A stretch of DNA of 64,000 nt, taken from Anoplopoma fimbria. Its lineage: Eukaryota; Chordata; Actinopteri; Perciformes; Anoplopomatidae. The notes beneath the pieces were generated by a model. It made no database searches and had not been told where the DNA came from. It saw only the letters and a program-made list of their open reading frames with translations. The stretch's first letter is position 1. Every line of letters begins with the position of its first letter. Location of the stretch: the NCBI RefSeq assembly GCF_027596085.1, contig NC_072458.1:23280062-23344061 (forward strand). Direction: 5' to 3'. Below are positions 15,501 to 45,285 of this stretch, in pieces. The position numbers and the translations under genes were made by a program.

Positions 15501-17226
15501 CGTGTGGATGAGGAGCGATGCAGACAGTGAGCGTGTGGAGAAACATCCGCACGATGAGACGCTGACGTTAAAGAAGCTGAAGAGCTCCGACGAAGGAACG
15601 TACAAAGTCCTGGATCAACACGGCCTCGCTGTCAGCACCATGCTGCTCACCGTGGAAGGTCAGGGGTCAATCTCCTCTCATGTTTCACTCCTTTTAGTCA
15701 TTTATCAAGCAAATATTCTCTGATTCCATTTGAATTGATAATCTTTGGGAGTTTGGGATTGTTGGTCCAGAGTTCAAGCTGCAAATTCAAGGTGTTATCT
15801 AGCTTCTACATGTTGAAACACAATCATGGGGAGTAAAAATCAGGTAATTCAAGTCCTCTGAGAAAACGGCTTTGAATCACAGACTTTGCTCCTCGTCTCG
15901 TGTTTCACCTCGTTAACTTTAAACACGATGAGAGCGTTGATCTCAAATGAAGCGTCTCTCGCTGACGTCAGACTCTTGATCCTCATCTGCTCTCTCTGCT
16001 TTCAGCCAAACGTGAACTCTCCTCGGCTTCTCCCCTGCTGCCCTGCAGTCACCTCTGTGCTCCCTCCATTCCACCCACCTGTCCTGCACCCCCCACCCCC
16101 CCCACCCACCTGCTGCACACCTGCTGCACACTTCCTCATTAGCTTTGCAGTAGACACACCTTGGCTGCGGTCGTTTTGAGCTGTTTGAATTCTCTAAAAG
16201 CTCAGAAAAAGTGCTTCAATGCTTCCTCACTAGACCATCTTTTACCAAAGGAAACAAGATTTTGCCGTCCCACAATTCCTTGCAGCGGCACAATTTAAAG
16301 TGACGCTCCATTCTTCCGTCCATGAAAACAAACATTCTGTCTGTCTTACACAGCTTTAACAATTATATTCATAAATTAATGGGATTCATGATGATTAATA
16401 TAAATAGACAGTGACTATTATTTTGTTTCATTGTTTTTGCATTTATTTACTTGGAACATGTACAAAAAAAATAAAAAACAAAAAGTACTAAATATGCAAA
16501 TGAACAAATTCTCATAAAGAACATACATTGATAAATATGACGTGTCTGAAAAGGAGCAGGAAGAAATAAATAAACAAATATACTTCTTCTCCATAACTCA
16601 GATAAATCAGCTCATTATGTATCATTTAAAACTCTGTGACTGTCTGTCTATATTCCTTTTTTATTAAATTAAATTCCAACCTTGTTAATGAAGTAATATG
16701 TCCCCGGGTGTCCACATTTAAGATAATAATTATACTTTTATATCTTTCCGGCCGGGACATTTATAGACTAACAGCAGCAAAGCTGCAATAACAACAAGCA
16801 TAATTGACTAGATAGTTTTATCAATAATTAATTAATCTATCCTTCACATCTTTTTTGACCTGATGACGTTTCCATCGAGATCAATAAACAGTTCTTATGA
16901 AAAGACTTAAATATTGAATTATGATTTGCATCATAACCAACTGACGTGTCTGTTCCGTTTCACAGACAACTCCACAGCTCTCAAACTTCAGCAGATTCCG
17001 GAAAAACAAGCGCCGACAGGTAAGAGAAAAACAAACAAAAGCGTGTATTCTGGTACATGAACCAGACCTGCCGACGGTTCACATGAAGACAAAGGTGTTT
17101 AAATATAATAACCCTCTGACTCCGCCCTCTTCATGTGTTCCAGATGACGCTGCCAAAAACAGCTGTTCAGCTCTCCTCCTCTTCTCTGTGCTTGTCACGA
17201 GTTTCCAAGTTATTCATCTCCTCTGA
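9595..17226 (+). CDS. Two-Ig-domain surface protein with GPI-anchor-like tail
   Basis: Exons: 9595-9611, 10912-10955, 12728-13093, 14812-14902, 15480-15658, 16966-17019, 17144-17226; all phases agree and give 277 residues (a further exon at 11494-11550 would add 19). The first two exons encode a signal peptide (MKTSTWDFMLIHCVLLGILV). Exon 12728-13093 encodes a V-like Ig domain with ILPCSW, HIQW and DTGRYESF. The next two exons encode a second Ig-like domain ending DEGTYKVLD. The usual F-strand Cys is missing in both domains. A short stalk is followed by SC and a hydrophobic C-terminus ending VIHLL with no basic tail, which fits a GPI anchor signal. From memory it resembles fish proteins labelled 'galectin 17' in databases, a name that does not describe an Ig protein; unverified, so no symbol is given. 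Likely an immune surface molecule. Confidence 0.75.
9851..9889 (+). promoter_or_regulatory. Pair of ISRE-like elements in intron 1
   Basis: TTTCGTTTTC (9851-9860) and GAAACCGAAAC (9879-9889) both fit the interferon-stimulated response element pattern of two GAAA boxes separated by two bases, in opposite orientation within 40 bp. They lie about 240 bp downstream of exon 1 of the Ig gene and 370 bp downstream of its TATA box. Confidence 0.5.
9905..10440. repeat. AT-rich degenerate tandem repeat, about four copies
   Basis: A unit of about 150 bp with 'gatgttttaatactcacagtc', 'caaataacaacagaataatgagacc' type blocks and a run of AATAAATAAA recurs at about 9910, 10060, 10230 and 10360. It lies in intron 1 of the plus-strand Ig gene. 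Confidence 0.6.
11494..11550 (+). CDS. Possible extra exon of the plus-strand Ig gene
   Basis: A good acceptor (CTCTCCTCAG) precedes an in-frame 57-bp stretch encoding about AVCDAVAEPQFSSGRSNGF, followed by a GTGAGG donor. The stretch enters and leaves in phase 1, so it can be included or skipped without changing frame. If the donor is not used the frame stops at 11564-11566 in the same reading. It could be a real small exon after the signal peptide, or chance. Confidence 0.3.
12045..12650. repeat. Old dispersed/tandem repeat in intron of the Ig gene
   Basis: 'cctaaccaagaagttttgttgc', 'aagctaaccaagttttt' and 'gaaaatctgacactagaagg' style blocks recur near 12090, 12240, 12400 and 12570. This is a diverged multi-copy repeat with no coding capacity. 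Confidence 0.55.
13100..13690 (+). repeat. Pyrimidine-rich low-complexity intron segment
   Basis: The plus strand is dominated by T and C (TTTCTTTATTTC, CCTTCTC style runs) for nearly 600 bp just after the donor at 13093. Apparent Leu/Phe-rich frames here are compositional. Confidence 0.7.
13735..14720 (-). mobile_element. Relic of a Ty3/Gypsy-type element (protease region)
   Basis: On the minus strand 14333-14695 reads an open frame with a DSFIGSSVLPFS stretch followed by a GMGLMVLPVPVHTLELNCGL stretch. From memory this is the pattern of the aspartic-protease part of fish Ty3/Gypsy pol, where the active-site loop is followed by LPV/VPLH-type strands. The canonical DTG/DSG triad is not clear. 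The adjoining 13735-14320 is open in several frames but not identifiable. It sits inside an intron of the plus-strand Ig gene, antisense to it. Confidence 0.42.
16006..16142 (+). CDS. Possible alternative terminal exon of the Ig gene
   Basis: A strong acceptor (CTCTCTGCTTTCAG) ends at 16005. Joined in phase 1 to the exon ending 15658, it gives AKRELSSASPLLPC and then a Pro/Cys/His-rich tail ending at TAG 16140-16142. Use of this exon would replace the GPI-type tail and give a soluble product. No nearby polyadenylation signal was found, and the Pro-rich tail is low-complexity, so this may be fortuitous. Confidence 0.22.
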
Positions 17227-18902
17227 TCAAATTCTCTGTGCAATGTAAGTGCAGTCACGTACATATAAATAACTCCATGATACAGTATACAGTAGATTGT
17301 TGCCGTGTTTTTCTGAACATTAGCCTGTAACATGTATATTTCTACTTAGCCAGAGTGACGTTCTGAGAATGTGAAAATGTGATTTAAATGATGAAAAGTT
17401 TGTTTTTTAGACACACTTACGTCTACTATTCACTGAATTTAAAAAAGATTTGTTTTGAAAGAAAAGTTCTTGAGATGAGACCATTAAAACCACTAAAATA
17501 CCAGTTAGATATAATAGTCAGTTAGATATGAAGCTGGAGTTATGATAATGTAAGGATATGTATGTATGTACATACATACATACGTACATACATACATGCA
17601 TACATACATACACATGCACGCACATACGTACTTATCTACTAGATTAACATCATTTCAATAAAAATGTATTTGATTATCTTTGAATGTAACGTGATGATGT
17701 AACTCTTTTTGTGAATTCTTTATTTTGATGTGACTATTTATTTAAAAAATAAAATCATTGGATTTTTTCTCCAACTGCAGTCTAATAAATAAATAAAAAT
17801 GAAACAAGCAAACACAATGGTGTCACGTTTCCATTATTCATTGATAAACTCCACAAAGACTTATCATACAGATCAAAACAAATCAAATGAATTACAATGA
17901 ACTCTGCACAGGTACATAAACGAGCGAAGGCACACCACGACTTCAGGATTCTCTCCTCATTGTTTCATAACGACGTGTCAAACATCTCCATTAAAACACA
18001 TTAATGTTCCTTCATCATCATCAACACACACTCTGTAGTAGCTAACTAGAGCACTATGAATCCACTAAATGTGGATTCATCCGCTGCTGAAAATAGTCCC
18101 TAACAAATGCACTAGTTCCTCTTGTTTCAAGCTGTTTTTAGTCATTTTTAAACATTTTATACATTTGTTTTTGCAGGAATCAATGTAGCAACAGACAGGA
18201 AGTCAGACCGTTTTGAGAGACGGACTACATTTGTTAGTTTTGGTCATGACAAAGAGAAACAATGAGAAAATCAGCAGCTTCGTCCTTTAACACTGGAGGT
18301 TCATTGAAGCTGATTCACAGATAAACAAAGTAAACATGTTTGAGAAAGCTCCTCTCACTAGTGCAGCGTTTCAAATGTTACAAATCAAACCTCATCAGCG
18401 TTTGATTTATTAATGCAGATAAAAAAAAGACAAAAGAAAAGCGTTTTAAAGGATTAAAGTCCAAATTCTCGTCGTACATCTTGGCCTCGTGTTTGTTTTC
18501 TGTTCCGTATTTGTTTTTTTAGATTTTACATCAATATCAGTGTTTTGATTTGTTTTAAAAGTTATCCTGAAGATTTTAATCCGTATTCATGGTCGGATCA
18601 TTTATCATATTTACTTCTCTGTGTAGTCATTCCTTTGCTGCTTAAGTTACTGCTGATGCTTTAAATGCACTAAAAACACACCATAACTTATAACTATTAG
18701 TATTTAATAAATATGTTTTACAGAGAAGCGTTGGCTGTTGGCTGTTATTATTATCTTTTGATCCCACATGTTAAGTGACATAAAGAAGAATAAAACACAA
18801 ACATTCAGTGACTCGGTTCATGTCCATTATACGACTTAATGAATGTACAGTTTGACTGGTGTTCCTCAGGTGGAGAGGCTCCGGGTGTTTCTGGGTGTCG
18901 GG
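17227..18902. other. Intergenic region between the Ig gene and vps52 (convergent 3' ends)
   Basis: It contains the 3' UTRs of both converging genes. A palindromic short tandem repeat of TATG/CATA units lies at about 17558-17620. A dispersed repeat covers about 17990-18240. No further exon was seen. Confidence 0.5.
17990..18240 (+). repeat. Dispersed repeat, copy A (copy B at 44935-45250)
   Basis: The segment shares 'tccgctgctgaaaatagtcc' plus flanking phrases such as 'aaatgtggatt', 'tcactagtt' and 'acaggaagtcaga' with 44935-45250 in the same orientation. No coding capacity was seen; probably a non-autonomous transposon. Confidence 0.6.
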
Positions 18903-35366
<16,464 letters not shown>

Positions 35367-35666
35367 GACGGGTCTGCTCCTACGTCACACAGAAACACAG
35401 GAGAAAGGTTCCGCCTCGAAGGCACCGGAACCTCAGTCTCACAATTAAGTTTGTGAATAAAAACAAGCTCATAATTTAAATATATATTAAATGAAACAAC
35501 AACAATAAATTTTATTCATTTATTCTGCGTAAATATAGTTGTTTGTTCGGCGTTGCAACTTTCTCGTCGGACAGATTCAAAACCACGCACTGACTTCCGT
35601 TCTCGTCACCGTCAAAGTCTCGCGAGAACAGCGTCACTTCCTCTTCGCTCGGAACATACTTCCAAG
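35367..35666. promoter_or_regulatory. Bidirectional vps52/rps18 promoter with TCTCGCGAGA motif and TOP tract
   Basis: Only 300 bp separate the two divergent start codons. The palindrome TCTCGCGAGA (35618-35627) is a known vertebrate promoter motif found at ribosomal-protein and other housekeeping genes. Ten bases further on, CTTCCTCTTCGCTC (35637-35650) is a pyrimidine tract of the 5'-TOP kind expected at the rps18 transcription start. No TATA box is obvious. Confidence 0.7.
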
Positions 35667-38421
<2,755 letters not shown>

Positions 38422-38445
38422 ACTCTGCTGCTTCTTTTTTGTTTC

Positions 38446-38451
38446 AATAAA
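38446..38451 (+). terminator. Polyadenylation signal AATAAA of rps18
   Basis: AATAAA 24 bp after the stop codon gives the very short 3' UTR typical of ribosomal-protein mRNAs. Confidence 0.85.
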
Positions 38452-38469
38452 ACAGTTCAAAATCAGTTT

Positions 38470-40220
38470 GTTTCACTTGTTTCTTGGACAGTTTTGGGCT
38501 GAAGATACTGTGTGTGGGTGACGTTCATACAGTCAAAGGAGTTTCTAGTGATTTTAATAAAACACAATCCTTTAAATTACTGTTAAACAAAATGCATACT
38601 TTGGACACAAGACCAGCAGAACTCGTGCAAAAGCAAATAATGAAAAGACGGAACGGATTAATACAAAATCTTGATGTCAACTGTTTGTAAACTGAATCAG
38701 AACATCCGTTTAAAACAAATCTCACTTCACACAAATGTTTTTATTGTTTTAAAGTTTATTGTGCTGCATGGCTGACAAGAGTTTAATTATACGACAGAAG
38801 AAAAAGGAAATATTGCATTCTTAATATACAAATATTCCATAAAAAGTGAGGTAAGCTAGGAAACTTATATGGCTGCAGGAAATATATAAAGTGCTTACAG
38901 ATGGAAATGAAAGAGTTGAGAATGGAGAAGTGATAAATATGGCTTTAAGAGAAACCCCTGTGGATGGTTAATAAACTCATGCAAACGTTAATGTTTAAAG
39001 CAATAAAGGGAGGGTGGAACAGCTACATCTTAAAGGTGTAGAATGAAAACTACGTCATAGTAAAATGTAGACGACGGGTTAAAGGAACCTGATCTGAGAA
39101 GATCTTCAGTTAAACATTGAAGGAATAAAAGCCTGACATCCCTTTAAACCATCTAAAATATTGCTCCTAAAATGTGTAGTCTTGTCCCACCCCAGTGCAT
39201 GCTGGGATAAGCTCCAGGCCTTAACAGGATAAGCAGTTTGAAAAAAAGTCTTTTTGCAAGATTAAGGAATGAATGTTTGAGTCTTTAAGCTTCAGTATGT
39301 TACAGCTGAGTGTCATTGCAACAACAAAGGTTTAGTTCTCATAAGGCAGAATCAAAGATTAATCAAACATAAGAGCAGGAAAGCAGCAAAGAGCTTCAGT
39401 CATGTGCTTGGGTATTAAATTATGCAAAGACTTCATAAATAGATTAATTCAAATCAAATTACTGAAAGAAAATACGACAGAAAAGTTTGTTTTTACAACT
39501 AAAAAGTGGAGAAAGTGGACACCTAAAGTCTCAGAGATCCAAAACCTTCGAAAAGTCGAGCGAGTTATTGAAATGTTGAAAAAGGGACAATTTGAATTAC
39601 TGCGGCCAAAAAAGTTGCTTAGTGTTTTATCATTCTGACAAAGAAAATGTGAATAAATACTGTGAATTGAATTTTAAATTTAGGCTCTATAATTTTAACT
39701 ACAACAGACCGACAGAGTTATGACCTCAATACCAATTTTAGTATTTCATTTTCAGTTGCTAGGAGGAAAAAAAAAAAAGTGTTAAATTTGAGAAGAAAAG
39801 TATGTATTTGAGAATCGATCCTATTTGGAAACGAAGCAGAAACATGAATTTTACTAAAAAAACATTTCAAATGTCCATCTGTGTCGTCTTTGCACAGCGT
39901 CTTCAGCCGTGAAGTATTGATAAGCAATAAGATATTCAGACTGACTGGAAACAAGGAAAACGTGTTGAAATCTGCAGGTCCAGGAGCCGCGGGGGGTTCT
40001 TTACGATCCCAAATCTGAGTATCAGACGTGATCTTCATACGGAGGCTGCTCGGTCACCAGAGCACCGCTGGGATTTAGTGATTTGTTTTCTTCTTCTTCC
40101 TGATAAATCCTCCTCCAGAAATCACAGCCTCCAGAACGTAATCAAATCTTAATGCCGGTAAAAACATACGCTGATAACAGGCGGTGAACTATGACCTTCA
40201 GAAGGAGAGCTGCCTCCCCC
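38470..40220. other. Intergenic region between rps18 and ring1 (convergent)
   Basis: It should hold the 3' UTR of ring1 next to 40221. Two poor open frames occur (39402-39638 and 39718-40038), with AT-rich composition and no recognised similarity; I do not call them genes. 'gtgcatgctgggataagctccaggcc' type text at about 39196-39225 is a relic of a common fish repeat. Confidence 0.45.
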
Positions 40221-43200
40221 TCACCCCTCCCGCTGTGGGGGAGGAGTCTTCTGCTGCTGCTGCTGCTGCTGTGGAGGAGGAGGAGGTGGTGGAGGAGGAG
40301 GAGGAGGAGGAGGAGGTTGTGCCGGTTGTTGCTGTTGGTCCTTGGTTGGAGCGTAGAAAAGCTCCAGAGGCTTCCTCACCTTCCAGTATTTCTCGTTGAC
40401 CAACTCCAGAGTCAGAGAGCCGTTCAGCGTCTGGGAGGAGGAGAGGGGAGGAAAGAGGGGGGAGGAGGAGAAGGGAGGAAGGAAAGAGGAAACAGAAGGG
40501 ACGGCAACATTAAAATAATCAGAAGAGCAGTGGAGAAACGGTGCATTGCTTCTGGAGCACCGCGAGGAAATGCTATTGGACGTACATGTCAAAACCTGCA
40601 CTGATAAAACTTTATGGTGTTGCACAGAACAAACTGATGTTATTCTGGATCTGTGTTCTCCGACAGCCTATTAGGCCCGTTGTAGAAGGACAACTATGAT
40701 GACTGAGACAGGGGAAGGGGTAACATACGGAGAAAAAACCCTGAAAGTAAAGTTAAAAATGTATGAGAGATGAAAAGGATATCCTCTGAGATTTAGGTGC
40801 TCCAGAGAACCTTTGTGATCTCCAGAGAGACATGAGCGTCTCAAGAACTGTTTGCATTCTCTCAAGAAACACCTTTTGGGAAAAAAACCTTTGCATTCCT
40901 CAGATAAATATCTTAATCTTTGGAGAAACGTTAGCAATATCTCCAGATACTTTTGCATCGTCTCGCAAAGCTTTTGTGATTCTGAGATTTTTTGCATTCT
41001 CCTGTGAAACTTTTCTATTATTTGGGAAAACCTTTGACAATATCTTGAGAGACTTTGGTGTTCTCCACAGAAACGTCTCTGCCCCCGACACTTTAGTGTC
41101 CTCTCTTAACATTTTTACGATCTCTTGAGAATTGTTTTGCATTATTTTGACCAACTTTTTCCAATATCTTGAGACACTTTGGTGTCCTCTCCAGAATCTT
41201 TTATGTTATCGTGAGGAACTTTTTTGTCCTCCTGAGACAGGAACGTCTCCAACAGGTTTGTTTTCTCCAACCAAATACACAATGAATAGAATGGTGAGTT
41301 TCAGCTCTGGTATTGATACAAAACCAACTTATGCCTAAATGTTACCCGAGTTCAGAATCAGCCTGATTTCTCTACAAATATAAATGTTGAATGGAATCGT
41401 TTGACACGTTCAGAGATTCAGTTCCTCACTTTGCTGCTGAACTCCAGACTAAACGTGAGCTTGCTCTTTAAACTCTGCTGTTCTTTGACTCACAGAGAAC
41501 TGTCCTCCTCTCGTCATGATGTAGATGGTGTACTGTTTCTCACTGATGCTCCTCAGATTTGACCCGTCTCCTCCTCCTCCTCCTCCTCCTGCCGTTCCTC
41601 CGTTCTCTCCTTTCTCCTCGCGTCCTCCCTCCTCGCGTCCTCTGTCCTCCGTCTCTCCGTTGGTCTGTCTGTCCTCCAGGGCGATGCGCAGAGCCAGGTA
41701 CTTAGACAGATGGTCCACCGTGGCGTTGGCGGTCGTCTTCACATATCTGCAGAAGGAAGAACATTTACTGTTCTCCTGCTTTAAGGAGAGCTGAACTACT
41801 GAACACGGAATGACAACCTGATGTGTCTGCAAAGTCCAAATATAAAGAAATGAATGACTGATGTAAACTGAATTCTTAGTATAAAGAACATTCTTAAAAC
41901 ATCATGAAGGTTTCAGGTGTCAAAAGCAGCAATTATTGATACTAATTAACCTGTGGACTGTTTTATGGGTATTTTCTGAGCTTGGATTCCTACAGATGAA
42001 TGAAGCAGCTACACATAAGTATGTAAGGTTCACTGTAGACTCAAACAGTTTGGATTCTTTTGATTCTGCTGCTAAAAACATCTACTGATTCTCAGAAAAA
42101 GACATTGTATTAGAAGATATTTGTAAAATGCCATTTAAGATGAGATGTATGTCAAGGACTTGCACACTAACTGCATTTAAAGAGGCTCATTCTCATTACT
42201 TTTTATTAAAATGTACTAAAATACAACCCGACATGCATCATATAAATGGAGTTAATAAATAAATATTAGGGACAATTTTTTTTTTTTTACAAAGCCTTGG
42301 TAATGTTTGTAGTAAATGCTGCAGTCTTATTAGTAAAATGTTGAATCTATCGATAGTTACATTTCTGTATTCTGAAGTTTTGACCTCAAACTATTTTGTC
42401 CGTGTTTGGGTGAACTGGCCCTTTAAGATGGAATGTGATCCGGTCTCACCTGGTCTGATTGTAGTCCTCGGCCTGGACCAGCTCCGGGTGCGGCCTGAAC
42501 ACCAGCTCGATCTCCGAGCCCGGCCCCTCCTTGTGGCGCCTCAGCGGGGGTGGGGCTGCCGCTGTCCGCCTCGGGGCCCGAGCCCTCGTCCGACGCCCGC
42601 GGACGCTTGCGGCTCGGCCCGGCCTCCGAGGGGGTCTGACCCGGGGGCAGAGGGGCGTGTGAGGGGGCGGAGTCATGAGACAGGTGCGAGCGGGCGTCGC
42701 CGTTGTCTTCCCCGCCGCTGAAGGTGGTGTTGTCGCTCTCCTGGGCCGGCTTCTTCACCCGGTGGTTCCTGACGGCCGAGAGAACCACAAAACTGGTTTA
42801 ACAGTTTTAAAATGTACTGAAGTGTCCCTATTATGCCTTTCCACTTTTTCCCTCTCCTTTAGTGTGTTATATATATTTTGTACATGTAAAAGGTCCGTAG
42901 AGTGTAAAACCTGAAGTCCACTCCTAAAATGAGTTACCCTCCCCCTCAGAAGCTCCTGAGCTCCTGAAACAGCTCCATTGAATTTTCTCCTTCACTTCAG
43001 TAACTTTATGAGGTCACAATGTTACATCACGGTGATGTGCGTCCCCGCGTATCACCTCCCCCATCCCCCCCAGCCCTCTGACCTGTAGCGGGCCTGCTGT
43101 CGGAGCCCCTCCTCGATGCTGGAGCTCAGCGCCTCCTTGTTGTGCAGCCGGTTGAGGCGCTCCAGGACGCGGCGCTGGTGGGCCTCGTACTCGTCCCGGC

Positions 43201-44733
43201 TCGGGTAGATCTTGGAGATCAGAGCGTCGAAGTTGGAGTCTCGGCGCAGCGAACGCCGGGAGACGAGCTTCTTCCTGCAGGTTGGACACTCTTTGTTCCT
43301 GGTGGGAGGGAGGGAGACTAGTTAGTTAGTTAACGGTCATTTGTGTTCTCCAATGATTGTTTGAATTCTATTTAATCTTTGCTGTTGTTTTTTTTACCTC
43401 TCTCTCGCTCTCTCTCTCTCTCTCACTTTCTACTATTGTGTTTAATTTTGCAACGGTCTCAGTATTATATATTTTACACTCAATAATTGTTGTTCATATA
43501 TGTTTTTTTTCTATTGTTTTTTGTTATTCTTCTGTTGTAATCATTAATTAAACTCTGGCACATGAAATTCCTTCGTGATTATTATCTTATCTTAGCTCGC
43601 GACTTATGTGATAAATGATGTAACTTTTCCTATTTTCTGTTACCGCCAATGTTGTCTCTTTTCCTGAACATTAGTTTTTTGTTTCGCTGTATTTCTATAC
43701 CGCTCTTTAAAATCAATGAACAGATGGTTAAAAAAAGTATTTTCAAAGTATTCCGGTCAGAATATGTGCTTTTAAATAAACTGCATTTAAAAATAAAGCT
43801 TAAATGAAATAAAAGTAACAGATGCCCAAAAATCTGTCAATTAAATATAGTGTCGGGGCCAACGGACAATCTGATGGTATTTCATTTATTTAATTTTTAT
43901 AATTTTATATCACCTTAAAAAACTAAATTTAAGTTTCTACAAGAAGCTGGCTTTTTTTAATTCTACTTCTATGAAATAAATGATCCACAAATTATTATTA
44001 GATGTTTAGTAGTATATTGATATTGACAACAAGCAAGTTGAAGATGTTGCCTTGGTCTCTGGTGGTGATCTGATCATTTTACATTTCTGTTGACGGAACA
44101 ACGGATTAATACAAAAGTGCAAATGACGGCGAGTCGCTGCTGACCCTGAACGCAGCGCGGTGACGATGCAGTCGGAGCAGAAGCGGTGCAGACACTCTTT
44201 GGTCGTCATGGTGTTCTTCAGCATGTCCAGACAGATGGGACACATCAGCTCGCTGTGCAGAGAGCGAGGGGACACCGCCACCTCCGTCCCGTCCATGATC
44301 GCCTCCTGAACACACACAAAGACACACAGACACACACACACTTATTATCATATCTGTGAGGACATTTTCTCTCTCACTGTCCCCTTGAAAGTGCAACATT
44401 TCATCTCCTTCTTCATGTTGAGCTGATCATTAAAACTAACAAACGTGATGAATTTATGGAGCGAATCGTGTTAAAGGAGGATCCTAAAAATCATATTTAG
44501 CTGATTTCCATAACCTGACACACTTTAACTGTGTGTTTAAGAGCAGGCACTTTCAAAAACACGCTTTGCAGGTGATTGGATGAACCATCTGTCAATCAAA
44601 GTCCTTGCCGGGAGACAAAATATAAAATGAATCAAACACAAACACAAACGTTTACCTGAGGGCTTCTGTGAAGCTCGTACAGACTCAGCTCCCAGGTCTT
44701 ACTGGGAGTCTGGATGTTCACCGGAGCCGCCAT
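40221..44733 (-). CDS. ring1: RING1, E3 ubiquitin ligase of Polycomb repressive complex 1
   Basis: Six coding exons on the minus strand: 44656-44733, 44145-44305, 43083-43298, 42450-42768, 41494-41746 and 40221-40430. The protein starts [20 protein letters not shown]. The RING finger spans residues ~48-87 (CPIC...CLHRFCSDC...CPTC). The C-terminal RAWUL domain follows [10 protein letters not shown] and contains [13 protein letters not shown] and [14 protein letters not shown]. The protein mono-ubiquitinates histone H2A within PRC1 in the nucleus. Exon 4 contains one base too many: the acidic linker frame and the RAWUL frame disagree near the G-runs at 42546-42555, and removing one base restores both the frame and the phase to exon 5 (total then 411 residues). 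After YAPTKD the tail is unusual, poly-Pro then poly-Gln. ring1 was chosen over rnf2 because of rps18/vps52 synteny and the N-terminus. Confidence 0.93.
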
Positions 44734-44759
44734 GACGACCGGTTCCCACAATCCTCTCT

Positions 44760-44776
44760 GTGCCGAGAAAGAGAAT

Positions 44777-44811
<35 letters not shown>

Positions 44812-44812
44812 A
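44760..44812. repeat. (CA)n(TA)n microsatellite upstream of the ring1 start codon
   Basis: ACACACACAC followed by TATATATATA, about 30-80 bp upstream of the ring1 ATG; on the minus strand it lies just before the probable acceptor of the first coding exon. Confidence 0.85.
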
Positions 44813-44934
44813 GAAAACTGTACATTTACCTGCATTTCCTAAACATGGAGAGATGCTCCAACATTTCTTCAGACTCAAACCAACAGTGAATGTGTCTTCT
44901 AACAACTATTGTTTGTGTATTATTTCATAGAGCT

Positions 44935-45250
44935 CCGTTAAAACACATCAATGAGCCTCACTGTTGTTCCTTCATCACCATGAACTCAAACAGTGTTGTT
45001 TATTTTGACTGAATCTCACATACAAATACTCACTAGAGCTCCAAATGTGGATTAATCCGCTGCTGAAAATAGTCCCAAACAAAGTCACTAGTTTGTTTGA
45101 TAAAAACTACAGTGATCAGCTGTTAAAGGGAATTAGTGCAACTTATTTTAAAAAATGAAACTATATATTTGTTTAGTGTTTTTAACGATTTCATTTTCAG
45201 TAGGAACCGATGGGTTTGGAGCTCAGAGCCGCAGACAGGAAGTCAGAGAG
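44935..45250 (+). repeat. Dispersed repeat, copy B (copy A at 17990-18240)
   Basis: It carries 'ccgctgctgaaaatagtccc', 'aaatgtggatt' and 'gacaggaagtcagag' in the same order as copy A. It lies between the ring1 coding start and its probable upstream exon. Confidence 0.6.
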
Positions 45251-45285
45251 AATTCTAATAAATGAACCGCAAATGACGCTCACAC

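Noticed and set aside
39402..40038. Two open frames of 78 and 106 codons between rps18 and ring1
   Set aside because: AT-rich, no recognisable motif, no splice context; expected by chance.
40832..41154. Paired frames on both strands in a ring1 intron
   Set aside because: They arise from an imperfect repeat of 'ctcttgagaaacctttgg'-like text and have no conserved content.
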